From contig CP073744.1 in the NCBI GenBank assembly GCA_024397955.1, forward strand, positions 2,763,501-2,827,500: a stretch of 64,000 bases of DNA. Direction: 5' to 3'. Source of the stretch: a bacterium SCSIO 12696. GTDB taxonomy: Bacteria; Pseudomonadota; Gammaproteobacteria; Pseudomonadales; Porticoccaceae. Shown here piece after piece: positions 26,687 through 36,329 of this stretch (position 1 is the first letter of the stretch; each line of letters begins with the position of its first letter). A program made the position numbers and the translations under genes. Under the pieces are notes generated by a model that made no database searches, was not told the DNA's origin, and was given only the letters and a program-made list of their open reading frames with translations.

Positions 26687-28741
26687 TTATAAGCTCAGCT
26701 GTATCGCCAAATAAATATCTCGACCAGTACCAAACAGTCGCTCGCCCACGGGAACATCGCTGTTGCCGTTGCGGTTATAGCCGCCCAGGTGTTCCTGGTA
26801 GGCTTTATCGAACAAGTTGCCAATGCCACCAGAGAGTTGTAAAGACTCACTCAATGCGTATTGAGCGCGCAGGTTAATCAGCCCATAGCCGGGTGTTGTC
26901 TGCTCATCATTAAACTGAGAAACATCGTTTTGGACAGCGTAGGTGACAGATTCAATGGCAACGTTTAGAGCTTTCTGTTGATAGCTCAGTGCTACGCGGT
27001 GGTTGAGAGGGGCAACCCGGTACAGGTTATCGTCAATCGCATCGGTGCGTTTGCCTTGTACGTAGCTAAGGCTGCCATCAATACGCCAGTGCTTGCTCAG
27101 GGTAAAACCGTAACCGGCATCAATACCGTACAACTCTGCATCCACGTTGTTGAATTGCAGTGCCGGCGCGCCGCTTAAAACAGTGGATACCATGTTGGCC
27201 ACCGGGTTGGTAGCGGCAGTGCCCTGAATGTAATCATCTACCCTGCGATAAAACACCTGTGGTGTGAAATAGTGGCTGCCGGTATTCCAGTTAAGGCCCA
27301 GCGTAATTTCGTGGTTTTGTTCTTCGCGCAGCTCCAGATTGCCAATGTAGCTACGGCCGTCTGCGAGGCCACCGGTAATCGGTAACGGTGCCCACAAAAA
27401 CAGTTCCTGATAAGAGGGGGCGCGGTGTTTTTGCCCCAAGCCCAGCTCCACCGTGTAGGTGCTGCTCAAGCGGTAACTGCCTTTAGCCACCCAATCCAGG
27501 TAGTTAAAGCTCAAATCCCGGTCATTGCTGTTAAACCCCTGCGCCAGGCCAATAACCGGTGGCGGCACCGCAACTGCTGCTACGTTGTCAGCACTGGCGT
27601 CCACCCGGTTATAGCGTAACCCAGCTTCCAGGGCCCAACTGCCATGGTCGCGATTCCACTGAGCGAACAGACCGTCCACATCCCGTTGAATATTGTTGAA
27701 ATTGCGAATCAGAAAAACGCTGTTGTTGGGGTTAAAGATATCGCTGTCCTGGGTACTGCGACTGGCATCCGCTCCCAATTGCAAAACCCCTTGAGCCACA
27801 GCCGTAGAACCACTGAGGCCAAAGGACTGGTGATCTGCTTGCACATCAATAGAGCGAAACATCATCGGTGAAGCTGGTGCCTGTCGCTGGCTGAAATTAT
27901 CCATGCCATGGTCGACATCGCTGATGTGTGCGTAGGTGTTCAGATGCCAGTCACCCAGGGCAACGGTAATATCAAAGCCCGCAAGGTCGGTATCAATAAA
28001 ATTAATGTCCATGGGCAACGCCGGGGTACCGGTATCATCGGTATTGTTGCGGCCTACATAAAACGATGCGTTGACGTTTTCGCTGCGAAACCCGTAGCTG
28101 AGGTCGTAGCGTTCGCGATCAAACTGGGTGCCGGCCAATGTGCCCCCGGCAAATTCGCTGTTGTTGCCGTTGTCGCGGCTGGCCAGCAGGGCAAATTTGT
28201 GATGACGGTTGGCCAAATGGCCCTGAATGGCGGTGCTGTGGCCATTATTGATGGACTGATAACGGCTGGCCAGTTGGCCGTGGCTTTCAAATTCAACGCT
28301 TGAACCAAACTCGCCCCGATCCAGTTGCGCATTGATTTGCCCGCCCAGAGATTCCTGGCTGCTGTTTACCGGTGCGATTCCACGGGTAACGGACAATTGT
28401 TTGAGCAACAGGGAAGGTGCGTAGGAGAGCGGTGCATCCATGGCATTGGGGCCACCGCTGAATACAGCAGCACCATCCAAGCGCACCGCTACCCGGTCAC
28501 CGGATAAGCCACGGTACTGAGCAATGCCCGATAGCGAGCCAATACTGTTGACGTTGGCGCCGGGCACGCCTCTTAGCAACTGCCCGGCATCAGCCAGAGA
28601 TTGCTGCTCGATATTCGCCAGCAGGTCGCCCTGTGAGTTTTGTTTGTCGCTGACCACAATTTCTTCCAGATGGTCAGCCCATGTGGCTTGGGCAGTAAAT
28701 AGCCCAATCGCTGTCGCTAACAGGTTTGTTGGGGATTTCAT
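26687..28741 (-). CDS. TonB-dependent receptor, possibly metal/copper
   Basis: A 684-residue outer-membrane receptor with a signal peptide (LLATAIGLFTAQATWA), a TonB-box-like EEIVVSD, a plug with LLRGVPGANVNSIGSLSG, and a barrel ending in the aromatic IYLAIQLSL. The plug segment GGPNAMDAPLSYAPS recalls the PNxMDPxTSY region of OprC/NosA copper receptors, but no Met-rich site proves a metal. The ATG at 28741 is preferred over an upstream in-frame codon. It is followed by a terminator and preceded by a RegA-box-like palindrome, so it is probably controlled by the adjacent redox regulator. Confidence 0.9.
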   Translation of the reverse strand: MKSPTNLLATAIGLFTAQATWADHLEEIVVSDKQNSQGDLLANIEQQSLADAGQLLRGVPGANVNSIGSLSGIAQYRGLSGDRVAVRLDGAAVFSGGPNAMDAPLSYAPSLLLKQLSVTRGIAPVNSSQESLGGQINAQLDRGEFGSSVEFESHGQLASRYQSINNGHSTAIQGHLANRHHKFALLASRDNGNNSEFAGGTLAGTQFDRERYDLSYGFRSENVNASFYVGRNNTDDTGTPALPMDINFIDTDLAGFDITVALGDWHLNTYAHISDVDHGMDNFSQRQAPASPMMFRSIDVQADHQSFGLSGSTAVAQGVLQLGADASRSTQDSDIFNPNNSVFLIRNFNNIQRDVDGLFAQWNRDHGSWALEAGLRYNRVDASADNVAAVAVPPPVIGLAQGFNSNDRDLSFNYLDWVAKGSYRLSSTYTVELGLGQKHRAPSYQELFLWAPLPITGGLADGRSYIGNLELREEQNHEITLGLNWNTGSHYFTPQVFYRRVDDYIQGTAATNPVANMVSTVLSGAPALQFNNVDAELYGIDAGYGFTLSKHWRIDGSLSYVQGKRTDAIDDNLYRVAPLNHRVALSYQQKALNVAIESVTYAVQNDVSQFNDEQTTPGYGLINLRAQYALSESLQLSGGIGNLFDKAYQEHLGGYNRNGNSDVPVGERLFGTGRDIYLAIQLSL

Positions 28742-28811
28742 GGTGGCTCTCAAAGGACAAACGCAATCAATAATTGCGCTGCATAGTAGCCAGCCAGGGC
28801 GTGGTTGGGTA

Positions 28812-28828
28812 TGCGACATAATGTCGCA
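28812..28828. promoter_or_regulatory. RegA/PrrA-box-like palindrome
   Basis: TGCGACATAATGTCGCA is a 17-bp perfect palindrome (arms TGCGACAT/ATGTCGCA around one base), 71-87 bp upstream of the TonB receptor start. The GCGACA/TGTCGC core agrees with binding sites known for RegA/PrrA/RoxR-family regulators. A gene for such a regulator is 3.6 kb away, past the receptor gene. Confidence 0.6.
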
Positions 28829-28862
28829 GGGGCGGCTTGGTAGTGTAGTGGCTTTTTGCCGC

Positions 28863-31580
28863 TTATCTCATTCTTTGCAGCTTTGCTTCCGGGTAGCTCA
28901 GCGTTGAATGTTCAGATACGGCATTTTCGGGGCTGTCGGCAAATATGGTCTGCTCAAGAAACCCTTTTAACTTATGCAGAGTCAGCAAGTCATCCAGAAT
29001 CGTATGGCTGATCTTGCGCTGGTCTATTTTAAGAATCAGATAAATCCCACCAAACAAAGAACGCATGAGCTTGGCGCAATGGCGGTCACGCATTCGTCCG
29101 GCGCTGTAGCTGTATATCACTTTGGTTTGCTTGTGTTTACGCTTGCGCATGCCCTTATGGATAGCGGAAAAGCGCTTGACGATTTTTAAGGGGTGGCGGT
29201 GGTAGCGGTGAAAACGAGCACCCAGGCTGACCGCCATTTCTGCGTTCAGGCGATTGGCCAGCAAAACCGCAATGGGGGCACCAGCGCTGCAACCTACGGT
29301 GCGTATGCTTTTGTAGTTCTGAATTAAATCCAGGTTCGCCAGAAAATCGACAATGTCCAAGGTGTTGTTGCCAATGAGCGGAACCCCAAAATCAAAACCG
29401 TCCGGACTGAATGCACCTACCGACAACAGATCAAAATTGCTGGCATCGGTGTGTTGCATCAGTACGGTATTGGGAATCATCATTTGCCGCGAGCGGGCGA
29501 TGGAGAAACAAATCACCAGGGTTTTATCTGATGGCACACCGGGCCCAGTGAAGTGGGTCAGCATCGGTTTGATTTTTTTCGATACAAAGGGCTCTGGCGT
29601 CTGCTTGCCACTTGTTGCCATCATTTGCTGTAGGGATTCCAGCCAGCTCTCAAATACGATATGGAATTTTTGTTCCGTGTCTTTTGGAAAAAGTTGCTGG
29701 CTGCTGTGCCATTGGCTCAGGCAGGTCAGTTCCAATGGGGTCAGCCGATACTCAAAGCTGGCCAGTGCCCGGTTCAGGTGCGCTACAGTGCCGCATGTGT
29801 GAAATACCCGCCTGAAGAAGGTAACGATATAGGGCACTTCTGTTTGATCGGGAAGGCTGTGATCTGAAGCCGCTGATTCTTTGGCGACAAGTGATTGGTC
29901 TTGCGGTGACAGGACAACTGCAACCAGCTCATTAAGGGAATTCAAGCGGGCAAATTGCGGCGGCATAATGATTCGATCGTAATTCGCTTCCAGCATCACC
30001 AGCAGGTTCATTTGCGCGATTGAATCCATGTGTATATCGCGCAGACGAATATCCCTGCTGCCGCTTTCAAACCCCTGTATTATCTCCGCTTTAACACCAT
30101 CTAATACCTCAGAATTGTACAGGTTTTGCACAATGGCGGTTCTGACCTCATCGCCTTTAACAGAGACTTTTTGGGCTGCAAGGCGGGATATCTTCCCCGA
30201 TGAATTGCGCGGGATTTCATCCACGGGCATAAACTGCTGCGGGCAGCGCAGCCCGAGTTTTGAGTGGGCAAATTTCTTTAATTTGGCCAGCTCATTCTGA
30301 TGAGGCTTTGCCCCCTTGAAAGCCACCAGAGCGATGGGGATATTGCCGTGCTGGCTGGAGGGTTTGGGGATAACAGCAGCATCTGCAACCGCCGGATGCT
30401 GACAGAGAAGGGCCTCTATATCTTGCGGGTAGATATTGATGCTGTTAAAGACAAACATATCGTCGGCACGGCCGCACAGGTAAAGGCGCTGCTGCTCGTC
30501 GAGGTAGCCAATATCGCCGGTGTAAAACCAATTATCCACCAGGCTGGATTCGGTCAATTCCGGTTTGCCCCTATAACCGCGAAACATGCCTTTGCAGCGG
30601 ATGGCAATTTCGCCTTTTTCGCCAGCGGGCAAGCGCTGTCTATCCGCTGTGACAATGTTTATTTCAATGCCTGGCAGGGCTTGGCCAACGCTGTCTTTAG
30701 CCCCTGTGTCGCTGGGGTCGGTAAAACAAATGGCCCCGGTTTCGGTGGTGCCGTAGCCCGCTTGTAGATTCCGGGTGATACCTTGGCGCAGTGTTTCCCT
30801 TAACCTCTGATTGGCGTGAGAGCCGCCCAGCTTCAAGCGTATGTGAGACAGTGTGGAAATACTGTCTTTGGCCAGCAGTTGCTGAGCCTGAAACACCGAA
30901 ACGTGAATAACCCCCACATCCAGTTGCTGGCAACGCTCAATAAAATGTTCGTCGTTGGCATCGACAAAAATATTGGTTGCCCCCTGAGCCAGGCAATAGA
31001 GCCGATGGCGCTTGGCAAAGTTGTGTTCCACCGATGCCAGGCAGATAAAGCGCTCGCTGGAATCGTCGATATGCCGGTGGGCCTGGGCAACCAGATCTGA
31101 GGCATGGTGGATCACCAGTTTGGGTTCGCCCGTCGTGCCGGAGGAGGAAAACAGAAAACGGGAATCTGTGCACGGTGCGCTCAGGTTTTTTGGCTGTTGC
31201 TGATCTGTTGCCAGGCCGAGATCAATGACCTCGCCTTTATCCAGAATATGGCTAACCCCCAAACGAGTAGCCAACGCTTCCCGGGCTGGTTCAGGTTCAT
31301 AACTGGGGATGGTGCAGGAGGTTGCGCCCAGCTGGCTGACGGCCAAACACAGTAGAATATGGCGGGTATCGTCAGCGCACTGGATACCTACGGTGGCATC
31401 TTTATCAATGCCCAGTTCACTGAGCTTGTCTGCTTGCAGGCAAACAAGCCTGGCCAGCTGGGCATAGGTCAGGGAGATATCAGCAGCGACGATGACTTGT
31501 TGTCGAGGTGTTTCCCGTGCAAAGCAATAGAGGCGATCAAGTAACGATTGTTCACTTGACGGGGCGGTAGCTGCTTCCAT
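28863..31580 (-). CDS. Adenylation - carrier - alpha/beta-hydrolase protein
   Basis: A 905-residue multidomain biosynthetic protein. Residues about 5-480 form an AMP-dependent ligase with SSSGTTGEPK, AGYGTTETGA, WFYTGDIGYLD and the lysine motif NSSGKISR. Near 490-570 is a carrier domain with the phosphopantetheine serine in MDSIAQMNLLVM. The last about 300 residues look like an alpha/beta hydrolase with the nucleophile elbow GCSAGA. Together this is a single-module NRPS-like or acyl-activating line with a built-in release domain. The ATG at 31580 is 13 bp after the methyltransferase stop. The acid substrate is unknown. Confidence 0.82.
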   Translation of the reverse strand: MEAATAPSSEQSLLDRLYCFARETPRQQVIVAADISLTYAQLARLVCLQADKLSELGIDKDATVGIQCADDTRHILLCLAVSQLGATSCTIPSYEPEPAREALATRLGVSHILDKGEVIDLGLATDQQQPKNLSAPCTDSRFLFSSSGTTGEPKLVIHHASDLVAQAHRHIDDSSERFICLASVEHNFAKRHRLYCLAQGATNIFVDANDEHFIERCQQLDVGVIHVSVFQAQQLLAKDSISTLSHIRLKLGGSHANQRLRETLRQGITRNLQAGYGTTETGAICFTDPSDTGAKDSVGQALPGIEINIVTADRQRLPAGEKGEIAIRCKGMFRGYRGKPELTESSLVDNWFYTGDIGYLDEQQRLYLCGRADDMFVFNSINIYPQDIEALLCQHPAVADAAVIPKPSSQHGNIPIALVAFKGAKPHQNELAKLKKFAHSKLGLRCPQQFMPVDEIPRNSSGKISRLAAQKVSVKGDEVRTAIVQNLYNSEVLDGVKAEIIQGFESGSRDIRLRDIHMDSIAQMNLLVMLEANYDRIIMPPQFARLNSLNELVAVVLSPQDQSLVAKESAASDHSLPDQTEVPYIVTFFRRVFHTCGTVAHLNRALASFEYRLTPLELTCLSQWHSSQQLFPKDTEQKFHIVFESWLESLQQMMATSGKQTPEPFVSKKIKPMLTHFTGPGVPSDKTLVICFSIARSRQMMIPNTVLMQHTDASNFDLLSVGAFSPDGFDFGVPLIGNNTLDIVDFLANLDLIQNYKSIRTVGCSAGAPIAVLLANRLNAEMAVSLGARFHRYHRHPLKIVKRFSAIHKGMRKRKHKQTKVIYSYSAGRMRDRHCAKLMRSLFGGIYLILKIDQRKISHTILDDLLTLHKLKGFLEQTIFADSPENAVSEHSTLSYPEAKLQRMR

Positions 31581-31593
31581 TACTAGACTTTCG

Positions 31594-32343
31594 TTATTTC
31601 GAGACTTTAAACAGCAGGTGCAATGGCTGGTTAACCAGTGGCGCAAAAAACTCAGGATCTGTCTGCGCGAGTTCCGGGGTTACGGTTAATTCCTCAAGCT
31701 CCGGCATGGAATCAAAACCCGCCTGGCGAAGCCCGCTAAAATAATCCGCAAAGGTTTTGTGTACACATTGCACATGCAGGGAGCCACCTTCTCGCTTCCA
31801 GATTTCCCCTTCGAATTGCTGGTTAACATCGGCAAAGTAGTTTTTTCCCTGGGAGGAAAAGTAAAACGGTGCTGACTCTTCGGGCCGAACAAAGGGGAAG
31901 AAAGGGTGGGGTACCGTAAAGATAAACTGCCCGCCCGGGGCAATGGCTTGATAGGCTGTTGCCATGACCTTGTGCATGGCCTCCACGGTAAGGTAGTTAA
32001 ACAGAAAAACCGCAATGCAAAGGTCAAACTGACGTTCGGGTTTAAAGCCGGTGACGTCGCAACTGACATACTCGATGCCATATTGATCTTGCTGTTCCTG
32101 CTGCCGGGCAATTTCAATCATTTGGGAAGACAGGTCTACGCCCAAATAATCTCCCGCTCCACGGCGCTTTAATTCCCGAGCGCAATAACCTTCGCCGCAG
32201 CCCAGGTCCAATACGGAACGACCGGCGAGGTCGTCGCCACAGGCGTCAAATACCAGAGGACGGGCGGTCAAATCGTACAGGGAGCTGGGGGTGGTGCGCA
32301 ACCACTTGTCTGCGTTCTGGTTGTAAACGGTTTTTGTATCCAA
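31594..32343 (-). CDS. SAM-dependent class I methyltransferase
   Basis: A methyltransferase of about 250 residues with motif I VLDLGCGEGYCAREL, motif II DYLGVDLSSQMIEIAR, and a C-terminal SAM-family core. The start is uncertain: TTG at 32343 avoids the overlap with the upstream gene, while a TTG at 32454 would extend it by 37 codons over the preceding gene. No ATG fits. It lies between a diiron-oxidase-like gene and the adenylation protein gene, so it probably methylates an intermediate of the same pathway. Confidence 0.83.
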   Translation of the reverse strand: MDTKTVYNQNADKWLRTTPSSLYDLTARPLVFDACGDDLAGRSVLDLGCGEGYCARELKRRGAGDYLGVDLSSQMIEIARQQEQQDQYGIEYVSCDVTGFKPERQFDLCIAVFLFNYLTVEAMHKVMATAYQAIAPGGQFIFTVPHPFFPFVRPEESAPFYFSSQGKNYFADVNQQFEGEIWKREGGSLHVQCVHKTFADYFSGLRQAGFDSMPELEELTVTPELAQTDPEFFAPLVNQPLHLLFKVSK

Positions 32344-32390
32344 CTTTTGATACCAACTTTCTTTTAGTTCGACAGATTTTGACAGCAGTC

Positions 32391-33206
32391 TTACGCCAAT
32401 GCGGGTTCTTCGGGCAGCGGCGCTTGCTGGCTTTTTCCCAATATGGCGTCCCAAAAAGTTGCTCTCAGTGCCAGCGCTTGTCTGACTCCGTACTCAATTT
32501 GTTCAGCGGCACCCGGTTCTCTTAACAGGTCGGATGTTATGCGGGTAATTTGTTCCGCGTGTTCGTCATCGCACTCGCTGTGCAAATCAAAGAACACATG
32601 CTCTTCGGGTTGCAGATGGGTGTGCTCCTTTATCCCCTGCAATATTTGTCGATAAATGGCTGAGACAATAAATTCTGTGCCAATACCGATTGCGCCGATA
32701 CCCACATACTGGTTGGTTTCGCACAGTTGTAAAAACTGTTTTGCCCAATCAGCTCCCGCCGGGAAGGGCGGTGATTGCTCCGAATAGGCCTCATCGACCC
32801 CGATGGCTTTTTGGAAGCGCTGAAAGAGTTTTTTGTGGGGTTGGTCGGCGATGGTGGCCAGCAATTCTGGCGGCAAATCAACGTCGTGTGCGTTACCCAG
32901 CTCTTCTTCCAGATTCTCAATCAGAATGGCCTTGTGGCTGTTATTGGTGGTGTTTTTGATAACCGCCGACACATACCGGGTGAACTGGGCAGTGTAATGG
33001 CCATACTGGCAGGCAAAGGTTTTTAACGCCCCTTGCATATCCGCAAAGTCGCCATTGGCAATGGCTTTCAGATATGGGTGTTTGACCGCCATGGATTCCA
33101 GCGCTTCAGCCTGAAGCCGTTGAATAAAGTCCCTGTTAATTTCCTTGGAATGGCCGGTGCTTGCAGCGACAGACAGCTGTTCACAGGTACTGTAATCGGT
33201 GTTCAT
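32391..33206 (-). CDS. Heme-oxygenase-like diiron oxidase (HDO, UndA/TenA-like)
   Basis: A 271-residue all-helical protein of the heme-oxygenase-like superfamily. Candidate iron ligands follow the HDO pattern: ENLEEELGNAH (about 97-107), TEFIVSAIY (E178) and DLHSECDDEH (H209, D213/D214, H216). Such enzymes use a nonheme diiron centre to oxidise or decarboxylate acids and amines, as UndA, BesC and SznF do. Start ATG 33206; GTG 33221 is an alternative. The gene opens a three-gene minus-strand cluster with a methyltransferase and an adenylation-carrier protein. Confidence 0.8.
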   Translation of the reverse strand: MNTDYSTCEQLSVAASTGHSKEINRDFIQRLQAEALESMAVKHPYLKAIANGDFADMQGALKTFACQYGHYTAQFTRYVSAVIKNTTNNSHKAILIENLEEELGNAHDVDLPPELLATIADQPHKKLFQRFQKAIGVDEAYSEQSPPFPAGADWAKQFLQLCETNQYVGIGAIGIGTEFIVSAIYRQILQGIKEHTHLQPEEHVFFDLHSECDDEHAEQITRITSDLLREPGAAEQIEYGVRQALALRATFWDAILGKSQQAPLPEEPALA

Positions 33207-33353
33207 TTCGGCTCGATACACGGTAGTTGGGTGGCTGTGGGACCTCTTAATTTGGGCGCCATTGTATTTTACCCAATAGCCACAGGCCAGAAGAATGGAG
33301 ACTGCAAAACATGAGCTCGGTCACACCTGTCTAAATCAAGGTGTTGCTTGCAT

Positions 33354-34319
33354 TCAATGACCCATGAGTAATTTCGCGTACCGCACCATATCCACATTGC
33401 CACCGCTGATAATCACGCCCACCCGTTTGCCACTGAGGTTGTGTTTGCGTGCGGCTGCCAAACTCAGGCAGCCAGTGGGTTCCACCACCATTTTCATGCG
33501 TTCGGCGTAAAAGCTCATGGCATCCACCAGCTCATCGTCGCTGACCGTGACAATGTCGCTCACGTAGCGCTGAATGATCGGAAATGTGTATTCCCCCAAG
33601 TGCTGGGTTTGGGCACCATCGGTAATGGTTTTGGGGGTGTCGATACGGACAATATGGCCGCTTCGCAGTGATTGTTGGCCGTCGTTGCCCGCTTCTGGCT
33701 CTACGCCGTAGATGACACACTCTGGTGAAAGCTGGTTGGCAACCAGTGCTGAACCTGCCAATAAGCCACCACCGCCCAGGCAAACAAACAGGGCATCCAG
33801 CTCGCCCACTTCCTCAAACAGCTCTTTGGCTGCGGTTCCTTGGCCAGCGATAATCCACGGATGGTCGTAGGGGGGAATCAACGTCAACCCTTGTTGTTGG
33901 GCCAGCTGCTGGCTAATTTGCTGCCTGTCTTCCGTGTAGCGGTTGTATGTCACCACCGTAGCGCCATAGCCACGGGTGGCGGCTATCTTACTGGCGGGTG
34001 CATCTTCGGGCATCACAATAGTCGCTGGGATGCCTAATAGCTGCCCGGATAGGGCGATGGCCTGAGCGTGATTGCCCGACGAAAACGCCACCACACCAGC
34101 AGCTTTCTGTTCGGGGCTCAGCTGCAAAAGAGCATTAATAGCGCCGCGAAATTTAAACGCCCCGATTCGCTGAAAATTTTCGCACTTGAAGTAGACCTCT
34201 GCACCTATCAAATCGTTGGCCGTTCGAGAGGTCATTACCGGGGTTTTGTGGGCGAAGCCTGCAATATTTTCAGCTGCGGTAGCTACGTCATCATATGTAG
34301 GTGATGGTAATTGAATCAT
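33354..34319 (-). CDS. PLP-dependent Thr/Ser dehydratase-type ammonia-lyase
   Basis: A 321-residue fold-type II PLP enzyme. The PLP lysine is in GAFKFRGA (about residue 57), with FSSGNHAQAIAL and the glycine-rich phosphate loop GGGGLLAG further on. Length and the FxxxNVDMVRY end match the short threonine dehydratase / threo-3-hydroxyaspartate ammonia-lyase / serine racemase class without the ACT domain. It starts 14 bp after the SLOG-type gene on the same strand but is likely metabolic. The exact substrate cannot be read. Confidence 0.88.
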   Translation of the reverse strand: MIQLPSPTYDDVATAAENIAGFAHKTPVMTSRTANDLIGAEVYFKCENFQRIGAFKFRGAINALLQLSPEQKAAGVVAFSSGNHAQAIALSGQLLGIPATIVMPEDAPASKIAATRGYGATVVTYNRYTEDRQQISQQLAQQQGLTLIPPYDHPWIIAGQGTAAKELFEEVGELDALFVCLGGGGLLAGSALVANQLSPECVIYGVEPEAGNDGQQSLRSGHIVRIDTPKTITDGAQTQHLGEYTFPIIQRYVSDIVTVSDDELVDAMSFYAERMKMVVEPTGCLSLAAARKHNLSGKRVGVIISGGNVDMVRYAKLLMGH

Positions 34320-34333
34320 TGTGTAATAACCTT

Positions 34334-36304
34334 TTAGGCAGGCTCAGCTTCCTTGACCTCATAGATCTCCAACCAATCGGCAACCTCCTTGGTAGTGACA
34401 GCAGCGGTGTCGTATAGCAGTGTAGCCAGCTGCTGAGATGACATGTCTGACTTTGCGTTCGCTAAACGATTACATTGCATGGCTAAAAAGGGTTTTATGG
34501 TTAGAGAGCGTTGAGCGGATATATCGAACTCGGCGTGGTTTCGAATAACAAATGCTGCTGTCGCGAGTATCGGAAATATTGCCGTTGCCAAGCCGAAAAA
34601 TTCGATAAGGAAATATGGTATTTTAAAACACAATATGAGCTTAAGCAGCTTGAACAATACGATTCCAACGGTTGCAAAAAAAAGCGCCAAACTAAAATGA
34701 CCCAGTCTGCTGCCAATAACTTGCATAATGGCGGCGTTGTTAGTGTGATAATCGAGCTGACCTTTGATCCAAGTTTGGCCTACCAGATTGCTTATATCCT
34801 GTACTGAGCTCTGCGTAAGCCGACAGTTGCTAAAACCTGTGTGGCGTATCAGTATTTCAATATAAATATACAGCCAGCCCCGCCCAACCCTGTTGTGACC
34901 AATTAACTCTCTGTCCAGGTATTCCCGTGTATCCCGCAGGTTAGTGAGGGAATACGTTTTGCCCAGCTGAATCAAATAGTACATGGGCCGTATGCTTTCA
35001 CTGAGGAATCGATATTCGAGCCATCTGCAGTGATAATCATTGTGATGATCGCGACGGTATAGCCAGTAAATGCTGCCCAGTAAAAACAGTTTAGTGCTCA
35101 CCAAAATCAACACCAGGGTTTCATTTTCTTTAAACGACAAAGACAGGGCGGCGAGTATCAAAGCCGCAGCCCCGAGAAGGTAGATCAATAAAAACGTACT
35201 TCGGTGTAAGTTGCTGTAGTAATTGGCCAGCCGATCCGCTCGTAAGTAGGCGGCGTAGAAGTAGTGGACACTGGGCCCTTGATCCAGCAGCCGAACGCTT
35301 TTAGTGTTTTCCGTATTGTTGGTTTTGGGGGCCAGCGCTTTTTTGAATCTGGAAAAAGCGTTACTAAATAGGCCTTCGTTACTCGTATTGAGCTCTATAG
35401 GCCCGGAATTATCAAAATCTATCGTACTGTCGCTTTTTGTAAGTAGTGAGCCTCCGTTAAAGCGCTTGAAGCGATCGTATATTCGTTGTTTGCGTTCGTT
35501 GACTTTATCAGCAGTATCGTCACGCTGCCCGTAAAAAATGTCTTCAAATAAAAGTAAGCGACGAAGTTCCTTCAGCAAAGCGTTATCAGAAAAAGGTATT
35601 GATTCAGAGTCATGGCCAAAATTTTTGGAGGGTAATAAGGTCACAGACTGATTTTCAGTAGAGATCCAGATGACTGGAATTCCACTTGTTTGGGCCTGTT
35701 GAACAACTTCAGCGGTGATGCTGTCGCCTCTATCGTAGGCGGCAATGAGTATGTCGCTGTGCTCAGTCAGTACTTTGCCGCACTGGCGGTATGCCTGCCG
35801 TCTTTGGGTGGGATCGCCATCAAGTTCAATGACCTGGCCATTCTCTTTTCCATAGTCGGCTGTTTCCAACAGATTTTCATATTCCTTAACAGTTCCATTG
35901 GTTTGATCTGAAACGCTATTGGTCGGTGAGAAGTCCTTGGCATACTCCTCTTTTGAGAACGGCAGTATGCATGCCAGCTGGTGGTCAAAATTAACAAGTT
36001 TTGTTTGCAAGCATAGGCGGTCAGCACCCTCTGCCAAAGAACTGATTAGTCGAAATACAGGCTTAGAACTTTTTTGGTATAGGCTGCATGCATCGGGAGT
36101 GTTTGCTAAATCAGATGATATTTTGTAAATGGATGCATAAATACTTTTCAATTGAGACCGCATCCACTGCATCTGTTCCGAATCGTCGTCAGGCAGTTTT
36201 CTGTGTCCGGCGAGACCAATGCGTAAAGTCATTGGCATCAATGGATTATTGATCATACTTGTGTAAATATTATCGACCGTATCTAAAGGTTTGCTTGTGT
36301 CCAT
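34334..36304 (-). CDS. SLOG-like domain protein with C-terminal membrane helices
   Basis: A 656-residue protein. The N-terminal about 235 residues form a Rossmann-like SLOG-type domain (LRIGLAGHRKLPDDD, SSLAEGADRL, ILPFSKEEYAKDF, DILIAAYDRGD), a nucleotide-ligand binding fold used in conflict systems. Two membrane helices follow near 370-410, a soluble helical part, then two more near 540-600, in a SLATT-like layout. It ends 14 bp before the dehydratase and starts 25 bp after the RyR gene. Role inferred: sensing a nucleotide and perturbing the membrane. SD sequence is weak. Confidence 0.68.
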   Translation of the reverse strand: MDTSKPLDTVDNIYTSMINNPLMPMTLRIGLAGHRKLPDDDSEQMQWMRSQLKSIYASIYKISSDLANTPDACSLYQKSSKPVFRLISSLAEGADRLCLQTKLVNFDHQLACILPFSKEEYAKDFSPTNSVSDQTNGTVKEYENLLETADYGKENGQVIELDGDPTQRRQAYRQCGKVLTEHSDILIAAYDRGDSITAEVVQQAQTSGIPVIWISTENQSVTLLPSKNFGHDSESIPFSDNALLKELRRLLLFEDIFYGQRDDTADKVNERKQRIYDRFKRFNGGSLLTKSDSTIDFDNSGPIELNTSNEGLFSNAFSRFKKALAPKTNNTENTKSVRLLDQGPSVHYFYAAYLRADRLANYYSNLHRSTFLLIYLLGAAALILAALSLSFKENETLVLILVSTKLFLLGSIYWLYRRDHHNDYHCRWLEYRFLSESIRPMYYLIQLGKTYSLTNLRDTREYLDRELIGHNRVGRGWLYIYIEILIRHTGFSNCRLTQSSVQDISNLVGQTWIKGQLDYHTNNAAIMQVIGSRLGHFSLALFFATVGIVLFKLLKLILCFKIPYFLIEFFGLATAIFPILATAAFVIRNHAEFDISAQRSLTIKPFLAMQCNRLANAKSDMSSQQLATLLYDTAAVTTKEVADWLEIYEVKEAEPA

Positions 36305-36329
36305 GTGCGCAGGCTCGCTATCTAGAATG

